Positions 14,346 through 23,577 of a stretch of DNA of 64,000 nt are shown here, one piece after another. A program made the position numbers and the translations under genes. The notes beneath the pieces were generated by a model, which saw only the letters and a list, made by a program, of their open reading frames with translations, made no database searches and had not been told where the DNA came from. This stretch comes from Flavobacteriales bacterium (GTDB lineage Bacteria > Bacteroidota > Bacteroidia > Flavobacteriales > Flavobacteriaceae). How positions within the stretch are numbered: the first letter of the stretch is position 1; each line of letters opens with the position of its first letter. The DNA lies in the NCBI GenBank assembly GCA_026993355.1, contig JALWTX010000003.1:1-64000 (forward strand). The letters run 5' to 3'.

Positions 14346-15869
14346 ATGAAGTATTTAACCATAATATTAAGCTTATTTTTCATTCACACACAAGCCCAAC
14401 AAACCGATAGTTTGGCAATAAAAACTAATACCCAAAAAACAACTTACAAAAAACGGGTATTAGAGGCTACGGAACTGGATATATTAGGCAGTTATTATAC
14501 CCAAGAAGGCAATCATGCCGCTGTTACCGGTGGCATCGGTCGGGAATCATTAAATGATTTTGCGACTGATATCAGTATTGCCATTCCTGTAAACGCCGAC
14601 GATGTCTTTCACTTTGACGGTACTATTTCCTATTATACATCCGCTTCGTCCAGCAATCTCAATCCTTTTGATACGGGTGCTTCCAGTAGCAGGGAAGATA
14701 GTGGCGCTTCCCGTTCGGGCGATGACGATGATGAAGGAGATGATGACGACCGTCCTACTAACACAAATGACAATAATTCTAAATTATTCGGTTCGCCTTG
14801 GATTATTTCATCTGGCGCCTCTAAGCAAGATGTCTGGTTAAATGGCAATTTTTCTTATGAGCATTCATCAGATGATCGAAACACTGTTAGTAGCGGACAT
14901 ATCAGTGTGTCACACGAATTTGATTACCGGTCTTTTGGCTTTGGCGGCAGTATTGTCAAACTTTTTAATCAAAAAAATACACAATTGAGTTTGTCAACCA
15001 ATATTTTCTTGGATACTTGGAATCCCCGCTATCCTACTGAGATTCATATATTTAAAAAAACGGGTGGCAGGTTATATCAAGATTTTTTCAGCGGTGTTAA
15101 AATTTATGACCAATACGGACAAGCAACCAACAAACTAGGGCCCAACACTTGGCATCCAAAATCTATGGAGTTGGTGGACAATAATGCCCGTAATTCTTAT
15201 TCGGCAGGTATCTCATTCTCACAAATTTTGTCTAAAAACCTTCAAATTTCCATTTTTGGAGATATTATCTTACAAAAAGGTTGGCTATCAAGCCCTATGC
15301 AGCGTGTTTATTTTAAAGACCGTCCTAATTTCTATATTGGAGAAAAAACCGATATTCCTTATTATACCGACCCGAAAAAAAATAACGGCGTCTTTCAACT
15401 GGCTGATGATATTGAACGTTTACCGCATTCACGCCTGAAAACACCGGTAGGGGTTCGCTTAAATTATTATATCAATGAATATTTGGTGTTGCGCAGCTAC
15501 TACCGCTATTATTTTGATGACTGGAACATTCAATCGCATACCGTCAACTTGGAATTACCCATTAAAGTATCTGAGAAATTCACTTTATATCCTTCATACA
15601 GATACTATAACCAAACGGCAGCCAAATATTTTTATCCTTATGAAACGGCTTTGTCCACTTTTAAATATTACACGTCCGACTATGATTTATCACCCTTTTC
15701 GGCTAATCAATTCGGTTTTGGCATCAAATATACCGATGTGTTCTTGGACACCAAAATTTTCGGTATATTCGGACTAAAAAAATTAAGTTTGAATTACCAT
15801 TATTACCAACGCAGCAATCAATTTCATGCCAATATTATTAGCATTGGGTCAACCTTTATTTTACAATGA
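14346..15869 (+). CDS. DUF3570 outer-membrane protein
   Basis: 507 residues with signal peptide (FFIHTQAQQ). Alternating aromatic/polar strands through the length and a C-terminal STFILQ suggest a beta-barrel. It has the DUF3570 hallmarks NHAAVTGGIGRESLNDF near the N-terminus and LGPNTWHPKSMELVDNNARNSYSAGISFSQIL in the middle. An Asp/Ser-rich insert (about residues 115-145, SGDDDDEGDDDD) probably forms an external or calcium-binding loop. It is the last gene of the sigma-controlled operon with apbE and DUF4266; family knowledge says DUF3570 and DUF4266 genes are regularly neighbours. A role as outer-membrane anchor or conduit for the flavinylated/metal-bearing lipoprotein is inference. Its 3' end overlaps trmD tail to tail by nine bases. 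Confidence 0.85.
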   Translation: MKYLTIILSLFFIHTQAQQTDSLAIKTNTQKTTYKKRVLEATELDILGSYYTQEGNHAAVTGGIGRESLNDFATDISIAIPVNADDVFHFDGTISYYTSASSSNLNPFDTGASSSREDSGASRSGDDDDEGDDDDRPTNTNDNNSKLFGSPWIISSGASKQDVWLNGNFSYEHSSDDRNTVSSGHISVSHEFDYRSFGFGGSIVKLFNQKNTQLSLSTNIFLDTWNPRYPTEIHIFKKTGGRLYQDFFSGVKIYDQYGQATNKLGPNTWHPKSMELVDNNARNSYSAGISFSQILSKNLQISIFGDIILQKGWLSSPMQRVYFKDRPNFYIGEKTDIPYYTDPKKNNGVFQLADDIERLPHSRLKTPVGVRLNYYINEYLVLRSYYRYYFDDWNIQSHTVNLELPIKVSEKFTLYPSYRYYNQTAAKYFYPYETALSTFKYYTSDYDLSPFSANQFGFGIKYTDVFLDTKIFGIFGLKKLSLNYHYYQRSNQFHANIISIGSTFILQ

Positions 15870-16547
15870 TGGGTTATCCAACAAATCAGGGCGGATTTCA
15901 CGCGTAATCTTTTCGGCTTGTTGTTCCCGCCATTCAGCTATTTTTTGATGATTGCCCGACAGCAAAACATCCGGTACTTTCATACCTTTATATTCGGGCG
16001 GCCGGGTATAAACCGGCGGGGCTAATAAATCATTTTGAAACGAATCGGTCAGTGCGGAAGTTTCATCGGACATGGCACCGGGAATCAATCGTATAACAGC
16101 ATCAGCCAAAACAGCAGCCGGCAATTCGCCACCGGACAACACATAATCGCCAATAGATATTTCACGCGTGATATGCAAATCGCGAAGCCGTTGATCTACG
16201 CCTTTGTAATGTCCGGCTAGTATCATCAAATTGTTTTTTAAGGACAACTCATTAACTAAAGCTTGTTTTAGAACCGGAGCATCGGGCGTCATAAAAATAA
16301 TGTCATCATAATCCCGTTCTGATTTTAATTTTGAAATCAACTTGTCCAGCGGTTCTACCATCATCACCATACCGGCACCACCGCCATATTGATAGTCGTC
16401 AATTTGCTTATATTTTCCCTTGCCATAATCGTGAATATCATGCACAAAAATTTCAACTACTCCTTTATCCTTAGCCCGTTGAACAATACTATAACTTAAA
16501 AAACTTTCTAAAAGTTGCGGTACAGCACTGATGATGTCTATTCGCAT
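15861..16547 (-). CDS. trmD: tRNA (guanine37-N1)-methyltransferase TrmD
   Basis: 228 residues, the family length. Motifs are MRIDIISAVPQLLESFLSYSI at the start, QYGGGAGMVMMVEPL (about 57), LAGHYKGVDQR (about 113-123), ISIGDYVLSGGELPA (about 132-146) of the knotted SAM site, and the C-terminal DVLLSGNHQKIAEWR. It methylates G37 of tRNAs reading CNN codons and prevents +1 frameshifts. It appears to be a single-gene transcript, convergent with DUF3570 and divergent from the E2 gene. Confidence 0.97.
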   Translation of the reverse strand: MRIDIISAVPQLLESFLSYSIVQRAKDKGVVEIFVHDIHDYGKGKYKQIDDYQYGGGAGMVMMVEPLDKLISKLKSERDYDDIIFMTPDAPVLKQALVNELSLKNNLMILAGHYKGVDQRLRDLHITREISIGDYVLSGGELPAAVLADAVIRLIPGAMSDETSALTDSFQNDLLAPPVYTRPPEYKGMKVPDVLLSGNHQKIAEWREQQAEKITREIRPDLLDNPSL

Positions 16548-16737
16548 AACAGTTAATTTTAGACAAAGATAAGAAGCTTTTTGAGCTCCTTAAAATTTAT
16601 TTTTGAGAAAGGCTTGTTATATAATCCTCTGTAAATTAGTCAATATTTATGGTATAAATTGTGAAAAAGCAATTTTAATCAGCCTAAAATCAGATAAAAT
16701 TATTAAATTCGCACAAGCATTAAAAAATTATAGTAAG

Positions 16738-18060
16738 ATGGCAAGATACGAACTCAAATTACCCAAAATGGGCGAAGGTGTAATTGAAGCAACCATAACA
16801 GCATGGACTAAAAATATAGGCGACACCATAGAAGAAGATGAAACAGTTTTGGAAGTTGCTACTGACAAAGTCGATTCTGAAGTGCCTAGTGAAGTCCCCG
16901 GTGTTTTGGTCGAAAAGTTTTATGAGGTAGATGATGTTGTAAAGGTTGGAGAAGTTATTGCCATTATTGAAACAGATCAAGAAAATGAAAATGATGAAGA
17001 AGTAAGCATTATTGAAAATCCTGAATTAAAGGCATTAATAACTGAAGAGGAACCGTTAAACAAACCCGAAGAAAGTGCAGAAATCCAATCGTCTCCTGAA
17101 CGGTTTTATACACCGTTGGTCAAAAGTATTGCCCAAACTGAAGGTATCAGTCAAGCCGAATTGGACCACATAAAAGGCAGTGGAAAACATGGCCGGGTAA
17201 CAAAAGATGACATCTTAAAATATGTTGCAGACAAAAAAGCCGGCAAAATAAATCAGAATCAATCCATAAAGGGTAAAGAAGAAAATACCGCTGAACATAA
17301 ATTATCTCAACCGGTTAAAATACCGGAAAAAAATGGGGTTGTTTTAGATAATGGCGATGAAGTCATCGAAATGGACCGCATGCGTAAAATAATTGCAGAA
17401 CATATGGTCATGTCTAAAAAAGTTTCACCACATGTTCAATCTTTTGTCGAAGCCGATGTTACTAAAATAGTTAATTGGCGTAACCGGATTAAAGATGAGT
17501 TTTTGAAACGTGAAGGTGAAAAAATCACTTTTACACCTATTTTTATTTATTACATTGTTAAAGCCATCAAAGATTATCCAATGATTAATGTCCAACTGGA
17601 CGGGACAAAAATCATCAAAAAGAAAAATATTAACATTGGAATGGCTGTTGCTTTACCAAGTGGTAACTTAATTGTGCCGGTTATTAAAAATGCCGATCGT
17701 CTTAGTTTAACAGGTTTAACCAAAGCAGTTAATGATTTGGCAAAGCGAGCGCGTGAAAATAAATTGAAACCGGATGAAATAACCGGTGGCACTTATACAG
17801 TCACTAATATTGGTTCATTTGGTAATATTGCCGGAACAGCCATTATTAATCAACCACAGGTTGCCATTATGGCATTGGGTGCTATACGTAAAATGCCTGC
17901 TGTAATTGAAACCCCCGAAGGTGATACCATTGGTGTTAGACAAAAAATGATATTGTCTCATTCTTATGATCACCGTGTGGTTGATGGTATGTTAGGCGGT
18001 TTGTTTGCCAAACGTGTAGCTGAATACCTAGAATCTTTTGACGGAAAGGATTTACTATAA
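16738..18060 (+). CDS. 2-oxo acid dehydrogenase E2 (dihydrolipoamide acyltransferase)
   Basis: 440 residues with the ATG at 16738; an upstream extension to 16603 is open but lacks similarity to the family. Lipoyl domain 1-78, with the lipoylated Lys44 in ATDKVDSEV; peripheral subunit-binding domain about 122-160 (YTPLVKSIAQTEGISQAELDHIKGSG...); catalytic domain about 210-440 with the active-site SYDHRVVDG near the end. It transfers the acyl group from the E1-bound intermediate to CoA. A single lipoyl domain and the EMDRMRKIIAEHM start of the catalytic core fit the branched-chain or generic Bacteroidetes E2 better than a pyruvate-specific one. E1 and E3 genes are not nearby. Nine bases downstream is an alpha/beta hydrolase gene. 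Confidence 0.93.
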   Translation: MARYELKLPKMGEGVIEATITAWTKNIGDTIEEDETVLEVATDKVDSEVPSEVPGVLVEKFYEVDDVVKVGEVIAIIETDQENENDEEVSIIENPELKALITEEEPLNKPEESAEIQSSPERFYTPLVKSIAQTEGISQAELDHIKGSGKHGRVTKDDILKYVADKKAGKINQNQSIKGKEENTAEHKLSQPVKIPEKNGVVLDNGDEVIEMDRMRKIIAEHMVMSKKVSPHVQSFVEADVTKIVNWRNRIKDEFLKREGEKITFTPIFIYYIVKAIKDYPMINVQLDGTKIIKKKNINIGMAVALPSGNLIVPVIKNADRLSLTGLTKAVNDLAKRARENKLKPDEITGGTYTVTNIGSFGNIAGTAIINQPQVAIMALGAIRKMPAVIETPEGDTIGVRQKMILSHSYDHRVVDGMLGGLFAKRVAEYLESFDGKDLL

Positions 18061-18068
18061 GACATTTT

Positions 18069-18731
18069 ATGTCCAAAATACCTTTGTATATGATGCCCGG
18101 CATGGCTGCCGGGCCAAATATTTTTGAATTTCTAAAATTACCCGATACTTATGAAATTCACTATTTACATTGGTTACAGCCTTTGTCTGTTAATGAAAGT
18201 CTCCAACAATACTGCAAACGCTTAATTGAAGAACAAATATACCATGAAAACCCTATATTGCTGGGCGTCTCTTTTGGCGGAATTATTATTCAAGAAATGG
18301 CCCAACAAATAGATGTACGTCAACTCATTTTAATATCTACCATAAAAAATGAAAAAGAATGGTCACCCTTTCATAAAGCCATCAGACAAACACACTTATA
18401 TAAATTGTTACCCTTGCAATTGTTTAATCATATAACTTTTTTAGAAAAATTTGCGGTTAGCAAAAGAATAAAACACCGTATTGAATTATACAAAAGGTAT
18501 ATGGATGTTAAGAATCCTGAATATTTAAAATGGAGTATTAAAAAAATACTTAATTGGAAAGCAACACCCATTAACCTGCCTTTTGTCCACTTTGTCGGAG
18601 ACAAAGATCTTGTTTTTCCACCACGCTACATTCATAATCCTAAAATAATTGTGCCTAAAGGGCGACATGATATGATTATTTTTAAAGCAAATTGGTTTAA
18701 CAAATATCTTCCTGAAATTTTGGTTAAATAA
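18069..18731 (+). CDS. Alpha/beta hydrolase
   Basis: 220 residues, no signal peptide. The oxyanion region MPGMAAGPNIFEFL lies at the start, the nucleophile elbow GVSFGG at about 74-79 (Ser76), the acid VGDKDLVFP near 183, and the catalytic His in KGRHDMII near 205. The fold and triad are clear but the substrate is not. It follows the E2 gene by eight bases and is therefore co-transcribed; a thioesterase-like housekeeping role is possible but unproved. A perfect hairpin terminator at 18893-18926 lies downstream. Confidence 0.82.
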   Translation: MSKIPLYMMPGMAAGPNIFEFLKLPDTYEIHYLHWLQPLSVNESLQQYCKRLIEEQIYHENPILLGVSFGGIIIQEMAQQIDVRQLILISTIKNEKEWSPFHKAIRQTHLYKLLPLQLFNHITFLEKFAVSKRIKHRIELYKRYMDVKNPEYLKWSIKKILNWKATPINLPFVHFVGDKDLVFPPRYIHNPKIIVPKGRHDMIIFKANWFNKYLPEILVK

Positions 18732-18892
18732 TTGCTTTATGGAATGAGATGCGCTTTTTATCAAATGAAAGAACAAATTTATTTAATAAGTATTTATAAA
18801 TTAGATAAAAGATTGAATATTTGTATAACATTTAACACTAAGAGTAGTTGTTAGCTATATTCTTTCCCATTTGTTATTTTTTGTGTTGTTTG

Positions 18893-18926
18893 AAGCTGTC
18901 TTAAACAAAGTTTAAGGCAGCTTTTT
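18893..18926 (+). terminator. Terminator of the E2-hydrolase operon
   Basis: AAGCTGTCTTAAAC (18893-18906) pairs with GTTTAAGGCAGCTT (18910-18923; one G-T pair), loop AAA, then a T-run. It overlaps the stop codon of the convergent dipeptidase gene. Confidence 0.75.
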
Positions 18927-19610
18927 TAGAGGACATGGCCAAATCCAATTTTCTATGGGATATTCTTTTAACCTGTATGAATAGTGCCACCACTCGGTGG
19001 TAATAGGCTCTAACCGGTATTTTTGCATTATTTTTTTCAAAAATAAGCGATTTTTCAAAACATGCTTAGGCAATTTCTTATAAGAATGATAAGCTTTTTT
19101 GCCAAAATAATCAAAAGTTGTACCCATGTCCAATTCGTGGCCATTTTTATCCACAATCGTCACATCTACGGCAACTCCTCTATTGTGCATAGAGCCCGTT
19201 TTCGGATTGGCCACATAATGTGGATCGGGTTTTATTTGCCATAATTCTTGCTGTACTTTTCCGGGACGGTAACAATCATAAACCTTCAGTCTTAGTTGTT
19301 TAGCCTTTAGCTCTTTTTGAATGGCTAACAAAGCTTTGGCAACCAAATAACGCACATAACACTTCGCGCAAGGATACATTTTCTTATGCACAAAATTGCG
19401 GGTAGTTGCATAACGTAAATCATACACAAAACTGCTATCCAATGATTTAAGTTCGACCCAGTCACTATCTTTTAAAACAGGCAAAACTTTTTTTAATGAA
19501 TCCTTTTGCTCTTTACCCGGCACCAAAGGTTTATGAGACAGGGATTTCTTATTTTGACAATAAGATAAACTTATGAAAACCAGGAAAATACTTAGCCAAT
19601 GAAATTTCAA
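18912..19610 (-). CDS. D-alanyl-D-alanine dipeptidase, VanX/DdpX family (M15D) lipoprotein
   Basis: 232 residues. A short lipoprotein signal ends SLSYC (Cys19). The M15D zinc signature is seen as GSMHNRGVAVDVT (His and Asp ligands, about 142-154) and EWWHYSY (catalytic Glu and third His ligand, about 207-211); YDCYRPGKVQQELW (about 110-124) is also typical. It hydrolyses D-Ala-D-Ala released from peptidoglycan. No vanA/vanH-like genes are near, so this is cell-wall recycling rather than glycopeptide resistance. Its start overlaps the cation-efflux gene by four bases, forming a two-gene operon. Confidence 0.9.
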   Translation of the reverse strand: MKFHWLSIFLVFISLSYCQNKKSLSHKPLVPGKEQKDSLKKVLPVLKDSDWVELKSLDSSFVYDLRYATTRNFVHKKMYPCAKCYVRYLVAKALLAIQKELKAKQLRLKVYDCYRPGKVQQELWQIKPDPHYVANPKTGSMHNRGVAVDVTIVDKNGHELDMGTTFDYFGKKAYHSYKKLPKHVLKNRLFLKKIMQKYRLEPITTEWWHYSYRLKEYPIENWIWPCPLKKLP

Positions 19611-20542
19611 TTCTTTTTATTTTTTATAGAATCTGTTTCGATAAAAATATACTTGATACGCGGATTATTTTCGATAATTTTATTTTTAATCTCCTTTACA
19701 ACCGGTTCAATTTCAGCCACCGTCAAATGATCTTTAAAATTGATATTTGCTCCCAAAAGGATATCATCAGGCCCCATGTGCATGGTCTTGATATTTCCGA
19801 ATCCTTCTAATTGAGGAAAGGATTTTAATATTTGCACGATTTTATTTATTTCTTCCACGTCGGCCGATTCCCCAATTAACAAATGTTTAGTTTCGACCGC
19901 CATAAATAGCGCAACACCGCTTAAGAGTAGGCCAATTAATATAGAAGCCCATGCATCAAAAACAGGATTATTAAAATAATACGTTAAACTAATCCCCACT
20001 AAGGCTATTAATAAACCAACCACCGCGGCACTATTTTCTATTATAACTGCTATAGTGGCTGCATCCTTGCTTTTGGCCATAGCCGTAAAAAAACCGGTCG
20101 GTTGTTTTTTTCTAAATTCTTTCCAGCCAACCCAAAGGCTTGCACCTTCAAATAATAAAGAGCCTATCAAAACACCATAATTCCATACTTTCATTTTGGT
20201 AGAATGATCAATTTGTAATTCATCTGTCGAAAACAAATGTTTAATCCCTTCATACAAAGCGACACCCCCACCAAGGGCAAAAATAAAAATCGCCACTATA
20301 AAACTCCAAAAATATATTTCTTTACCATGTCCAAAAGGATGTTGTGCATCAGGCTTTATTTTACTTCTTTTTATGCCCCATAAAAGTAATATGCCATTGG
20401 CTGTATCGACCAATGAATGGATGCCTTCTGATAGCATAGCTGAACTTCCCGTGAAAAAAGCAGCGACAAATTTCATAACTGCAATACCTAAATTTGCAGC
20501 CATTGAAGCAAATATGGCTAATTTTGAGCCTTCTCTTGCCAT
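19607..20542 (-). CDS. Cation diffusion facilitator (CDF) family metal transporter
   Basis: 311 residues. Six membrane segments in the first 210 residues (for example FVAAFFTGSSAMLSEGIHSLVDTANGILLLW), with the metal-site residues in HSLVD (about 42-46) and FDAWAS (about 194-199), then a cytoplasmic ferredoxin-like C-terminal domain. It exports divalent metals such as zinc, iron or manganese by proton exchange; the specificity cannot be read from the sequence. It leads a two-gene operon with the VanX-type zinc dipeptidase. It is divergent from hemH. Confidence 0.9.
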   Translation of the reverse strand: MAREGSKLAIFASMAANLGIAVMKFVAAFFTGSSAMLSEGIHSLVDTANGILLLWGIKRSKIKPDAQHPFGHGKEIYFWSFIVAIFIFALGGGVALYEGIKHLFSTDELQIDHSTKMKVWNYGVLIGSLLFEGASLWVGWKEFRKKQPTGFFTAMAKSKDAATIAVIIENSAAVVGLLIALVGISLTYYFNNPVFDAWASILIGLLLSGVALFMAVETKHLLIGESADVEEINKIVQILKSFPQLEGFGNIKTMHMGPDDILLGANINFKDHLTVAEIEPVVKEIKNKIIENNPRIKYIFIETDSIKNKKN

Positions 20543-20639
20543 AAGCGATATTTTTTTTAGCTAAAATAAACATTTTTTCGGCTTGGTTTAACATTTTCTC
20601 ATCAGATAAAAATGTATTTTTGCACACCGAATAAATCGT

Positions 20640-21530
20640 ATGGCAAAAGCAGTTATTTTATTGAATATGGGGGGCGCACGCTCTGCAAATGAGCTCAAAA
20701 CTTTTCTATTTAACATGTTTATGGACAAGCGCATTATAAATAGTCCAATCCGTTATTTATTGGCGCCGTATATTGCACAAAAACGTTATAAAAAAGTATG
20801 GAAAAATTATGAGCTAATTGGTGGAAGCCGGCTGCATATCTTAACACAAAGCCTTGCCAATAAGCTAAGTGATGAATTAAAAATGCCGGTCGAATACGCC
20901 ATGCGTTATACCCGGCCTAAATTAAAATCCATACTCCAAAAATATGACGAGGTTATTTTATTGCCTCTCTATCCGCAATATTCAACCACAACAGTCGAAA
21001 GTAGTTTAGACGATTTCAAACAACAAAAGTTTACCGGAAAATCTAAAATTATTCCCCCGTTTTATTGGCATAAAGATTTTAACAGATTAATTTCAAGCCA
21101 AATACTATCAGAGATAAAAAATCCTGAAACATATCATTTAATTTTTTCAGCTCATGGCTTGCCGCAAAGCATTATAGACAATGGCGATCCTTATCAACAA
21201 CAACTCGAAAAACAAGTTCACATACTAAAAACTCTTTTGCCGGCGTTTAAAAGTATAAAGTTGGCCTATCAATCCCGTTTTGGCAATAAACCTTGGCTCC
21301 AACCCTACCTTGATGAATCTTTGGCAGATTATAAAAACGAAAAAGTGATCATATATCCTTTATCATTTATGATTGATAATTCTGAAACCGATTTAGAACT
21401 AAAAATCGAATATGCACAATTAGCCCGCAAAATAGGCATCAAATCGTATAAAGTCATTTCTTGCTTAAACGATTCACCACAAGCTGTTCAATTCTTATCC
21501 AATCTAATCAGACAATATGATACACCATAA
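20640..21530 (+). CDS. hemH: Ferrochelatase
   Basis: 296 residues, somewhat shorter than the usual 310-340. Recognised by AVILLNMGGARSANEL at the start, LPLYPQYSTTTVESSLDDF (about 106-124), the catalytic SAHGLP (His about 171), YQSRFGNKPWLQPYLDE (about 214-230) and YPLSFMIDNSETDLEL (Glu of the metal site, about 240-255). It inserts iron into (copro)porphyrin for haem. A -7-like TATTTTTG (20615-20622) lies just upstream, divergent from the CDF transporter. Its stop lies 14 bases inside the dapF start region, so the two are expressed together. Confidence 0.94.
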   Translation: MAKAVILLNMGGARSANELKTFLFNMFMDKRIINSPIRYLLAPYIAQKRYKKVWKNYELIGGSRLHILTQSLANKLSDELKMPVEYAMRYTRPKLKSILQKYDEVILLPLYPQYSTTTVESSLDDFKQQKFTGKSKIIPPFYWHKDFNRLISSQILSEIKNPETYHLIFSAHGLPQSIIDNGDPYQQQLEKQVHILKTLLPAFKSIKLAYQSRFGNKPWLQPYLDESLADYKNEKVIIYPLSFMIDNSETDLELKIEYAQLARKIGIKSYKVISCLNDSPQAVQFLSNLIRQYDTP

Positions 21531-22470
21531 TATTGAAGTTATACATTGCCACGGCTCTGAAAATTATTTTTTATTGATAGATGCATTCAGTAGTAAATTA
21601 AACTTTACCGAAGTTGATTTCAAACGATTTACCTTGTCGGCTATAAAACATATGTCAGGCTTAAAAATAGATGGCGTGTTATTTTTATTAGCCTCTGCAA
21701 AGGCCGATGCCCGAATGCGTATATTTAACAAAGACGGCTCCGAAGCAGAAATGTGTGGTAACGGTTACCGTTGTATTGCTAAAAAATTACATCAAATAAC
21801 CGGCCAAAAACAATTTAAAATTGAAACGCTAAGTGGGTTAATTAAAGGCGAAAAAAAGCCGGATATTTTCCCCAATATTGATACTTTTAGTGTTTTATTT
21901 GATCACATTGATTTTAACTACGGTAAAATTAGTTTTCAAGAAAAGGTAATTCCTGAATTAGATCCGGAATTAAAGTTTTCAACCATTGATATAGGCAATC
22001 CGCATTTAATTGCCGAAGTTAAAGATTTCGAAATTGAAAAACTTAAAAAGTTAGGAGAAAAAATTAACCATAATTGCCATATATTTCCAAAAGGAAACAA
22101 TCTCAGTTTTTATAAAATTTTAAACAAGCAAGAAATATATGTCATGACCTATGAACGCGGCGTCGGTTTAACCAATTCCTGCGGAACAGCCATGGCAGCC
22201 ACTACCTTATTATTAGCCCATTTGAAAAAAATAGCTTTTAACCAACCGATACAAGTCAAAAATAAGGGAGGAATGGTTGTTTGTGTACCCAAGTCTGAAA
22301 CCAATTTTTCGGTAGAACTTATAGGAAATGCCAGTTTTGTACAAGGCTTCAGTTTAAAATATGATGCTAAAAATGCGGCGATAGAATCTATCCGTCAAAC
22401 ATTTTTTAATCAAAATGAAATAAATAACTATTTTAAATTTAAAAATTTTTTAATTCAAGATAATCAATAA
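21517..22470 (+). CDS. dapF: Diaminopimelate epimerase-like protein, divergent
   Basis: 317 residues, longer than the usual 260-280. The two catalytic cysteines are in place: Cys80 in MCGNGYRC and Cys222 in NSCGTAMAA. The N-terminal substrate motif is VIHCHGSENYFLLID, closer to the HGSQNQF form I associate with Gram-positive DapF than to the HGxGNDF of most Bacteroidetes, and the C-terminus has an extra basic tail of about 35 residues. It would interconvert LL- and meso-diaminopimelate for peptidoglycan and lysine. The operon (hemH before, a cysteine-synthase-like gene two bases after) is unusual for dapF, so a related racemase acting on another amino acid cannot be excluded. Confidence 0.75.
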   Translation: MIHHNIEVIHCHGSENYFLLIDAFSSKLNFTEVDFKRFTLSAIKHMSGLKIDGVLFLLASAKADARMRIFNKDGSEAEMCGNGYRCIAKKLHQITGQKQFKIETLSGLIKGEKKPDIFPNIDTFSVLFDHIDFNYGKISFQEKVIPELDPELKFSTIDIGNPHLIAEVKDFEIEKLKKLGEKINHNCHIFPKGNNLSFYKILNKQEIYVMTYERGVGLTNSCGTAMAATTLLLAHLKKIAFNQPIQVKNKGGMVVCVPKSETNFSVELIGNASFVQGFSLKYDAKNAAIESIRQTFFNQNEINNYFKFKNFLIQDNQ

Positions 22471-22471
22471 G

Positions 22472-23500
22472 ATGAGTCAACCAAACCTTATAGAAAACAA
22501 ACAGAAAAAACGTGTTTTTGAAAAACTATCAGATGCAACCGGATGGACCCCATTGGTCCGTTTAAACAAAATAGTACAGGATTTTCCCTTTGCTGATGTG
22601 TATGCCAAAATAGAATTTACCAACCCCATGGGTTCCATAAAAGACCGTATTGCCCGGCATTTAATCAACAAGGCATTGCAAAATGGCGAACTTAAACAGG
22701 GAGATACCATAATAGAAAATTCTTCTGGAAACACCGCCATGGGCTTGGCCATGATGGCCATAGAAAATGGGTTACATTGCAAAATTGTTGTGCGCGCAAC
22801 CACTGCCAAAGAAAAACTGGATGCCTTGCGTGCCGTAGGGGCAGATTTGGTATTGGTTGACCCTGCCTTACCGCCCGAACACCCAGACAGCTATAATAAA
22901 AAGGTGCACACCATATTAAAAGTGCATCCGGAATATTTTTTTCCGGACCAACATAATAATTTGGATAATAATGAAGCACATTACTTGACTACCGGGCCAG
23001 AAATATGGCAGCAAATGGCAGGAAAAATTGACTATGTTGTAGCCGGTATCGGTACAGGTGGAACTTTAAGCGGTGTTGCTAAATATTTGAAAGAACAAGA
23101 TCCTAATATTAAAATTATAGCAGTAGATCCGGAAGGTTCTGTTTTTTACGATTATTTTAAAAAAGGAATTCTATCGCAACCTTACCGTTATTTTATTGAA
23201 GGTTTAGGCGACGAAGAACTCATAAAATGTGTCAATTTTGACTTAATTGACGACATGATACAAGTCAGCAATGAAAATGCTTTTAAATATACCCGCCAAT
23301 TAGCAAAACAAGAAGCCATTTTGGCCGGTGGTTCCAGTGGTGCAGCCGTTTATGGTGTTTTAAATTTATTATCACGTCTAAATTCTCATCAAAAAAGAAG
23401 AATTGTTACTATTTTTCCTGACTCAGGTGGCCGTTATTTAAGTACTATTTATAATGATGATTGGCTGAAAAGTATCGGCATAAACCCCGAGAATTTTTAA
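22472..23500 (+). CDS. PLP-dependent cysteine synthase / cystathionine beta-synthase family protein
   Basis: 342 residues. The PLP lysine is in NPMGSIKDRIA (about Lys53), the phosphate/substrate loop in ENSSGNTAMGLAM (about 83-95), the Gly-rich loop in GIGTGGTLSGVAKYL (about 195-210). The segment PALPPEHPDSYNKK matches the CBS-like branch (extra loop) rather than classical CysK. It probably condenses an activated serine with a sulfur or amino nucleophile. It follows dapF by two bases, so the pair could act in one pathway; SbnA-type enzymes that make 2,3-diaminopropionate belong to the same fold. A paralogue lies at 61172-62212. Confidence 0.85.
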   Translation: MSQPNLIENKQKKRVFEKLSDATGWTPLVRLNKIVQDFPFADVYAKIEFTNPMGSIKDRIARHLINKALQNGELKQGDTIIENSSGNTAMGLAMMAIENGLHCKIVVRATTAKEKLDALRAVGADLVLVDPALPPEHPDSYNKKVHTILKVHPEYFFPDQHNNLDNNEAHYLTTGPEIWQQMAGKIDYVVAGIGTGGTLSGVAKYLKEQDPNIKIIAVDPEGSVFYDYFKKGILSQPYRYFIEGLGDEELIKCVNFDLIDDMIQVSNENAFKYTRQLAKQEAILAGGSSGAAVYGVLNLLSRLNSHQKRRIVTIFPDSGGRYLSTIYNDDWLKSIGINPENF

Positions 23501-23577
23501 AATAACTGACAAAATTAATTTTTTTAAACAAAATTTATTATACTTTTGTTACGCATTTTTAACAAAATAATTCTACT

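Noticed and set aside
16603..16737. N-terminal extension of the E2 protein
   Set aside because: The 45 extra residues have no lipoyl-domain similarity, while the ATG at 16738 starts exactly at the family N-terminus.
18912..19610. Glycopeptide resistance (vanX)
   Set aside because: No vanA, vanH or vanRS genes nearby; the protein is an exported lipoprotein, so a peptidoglycan-recycling role is more likely.
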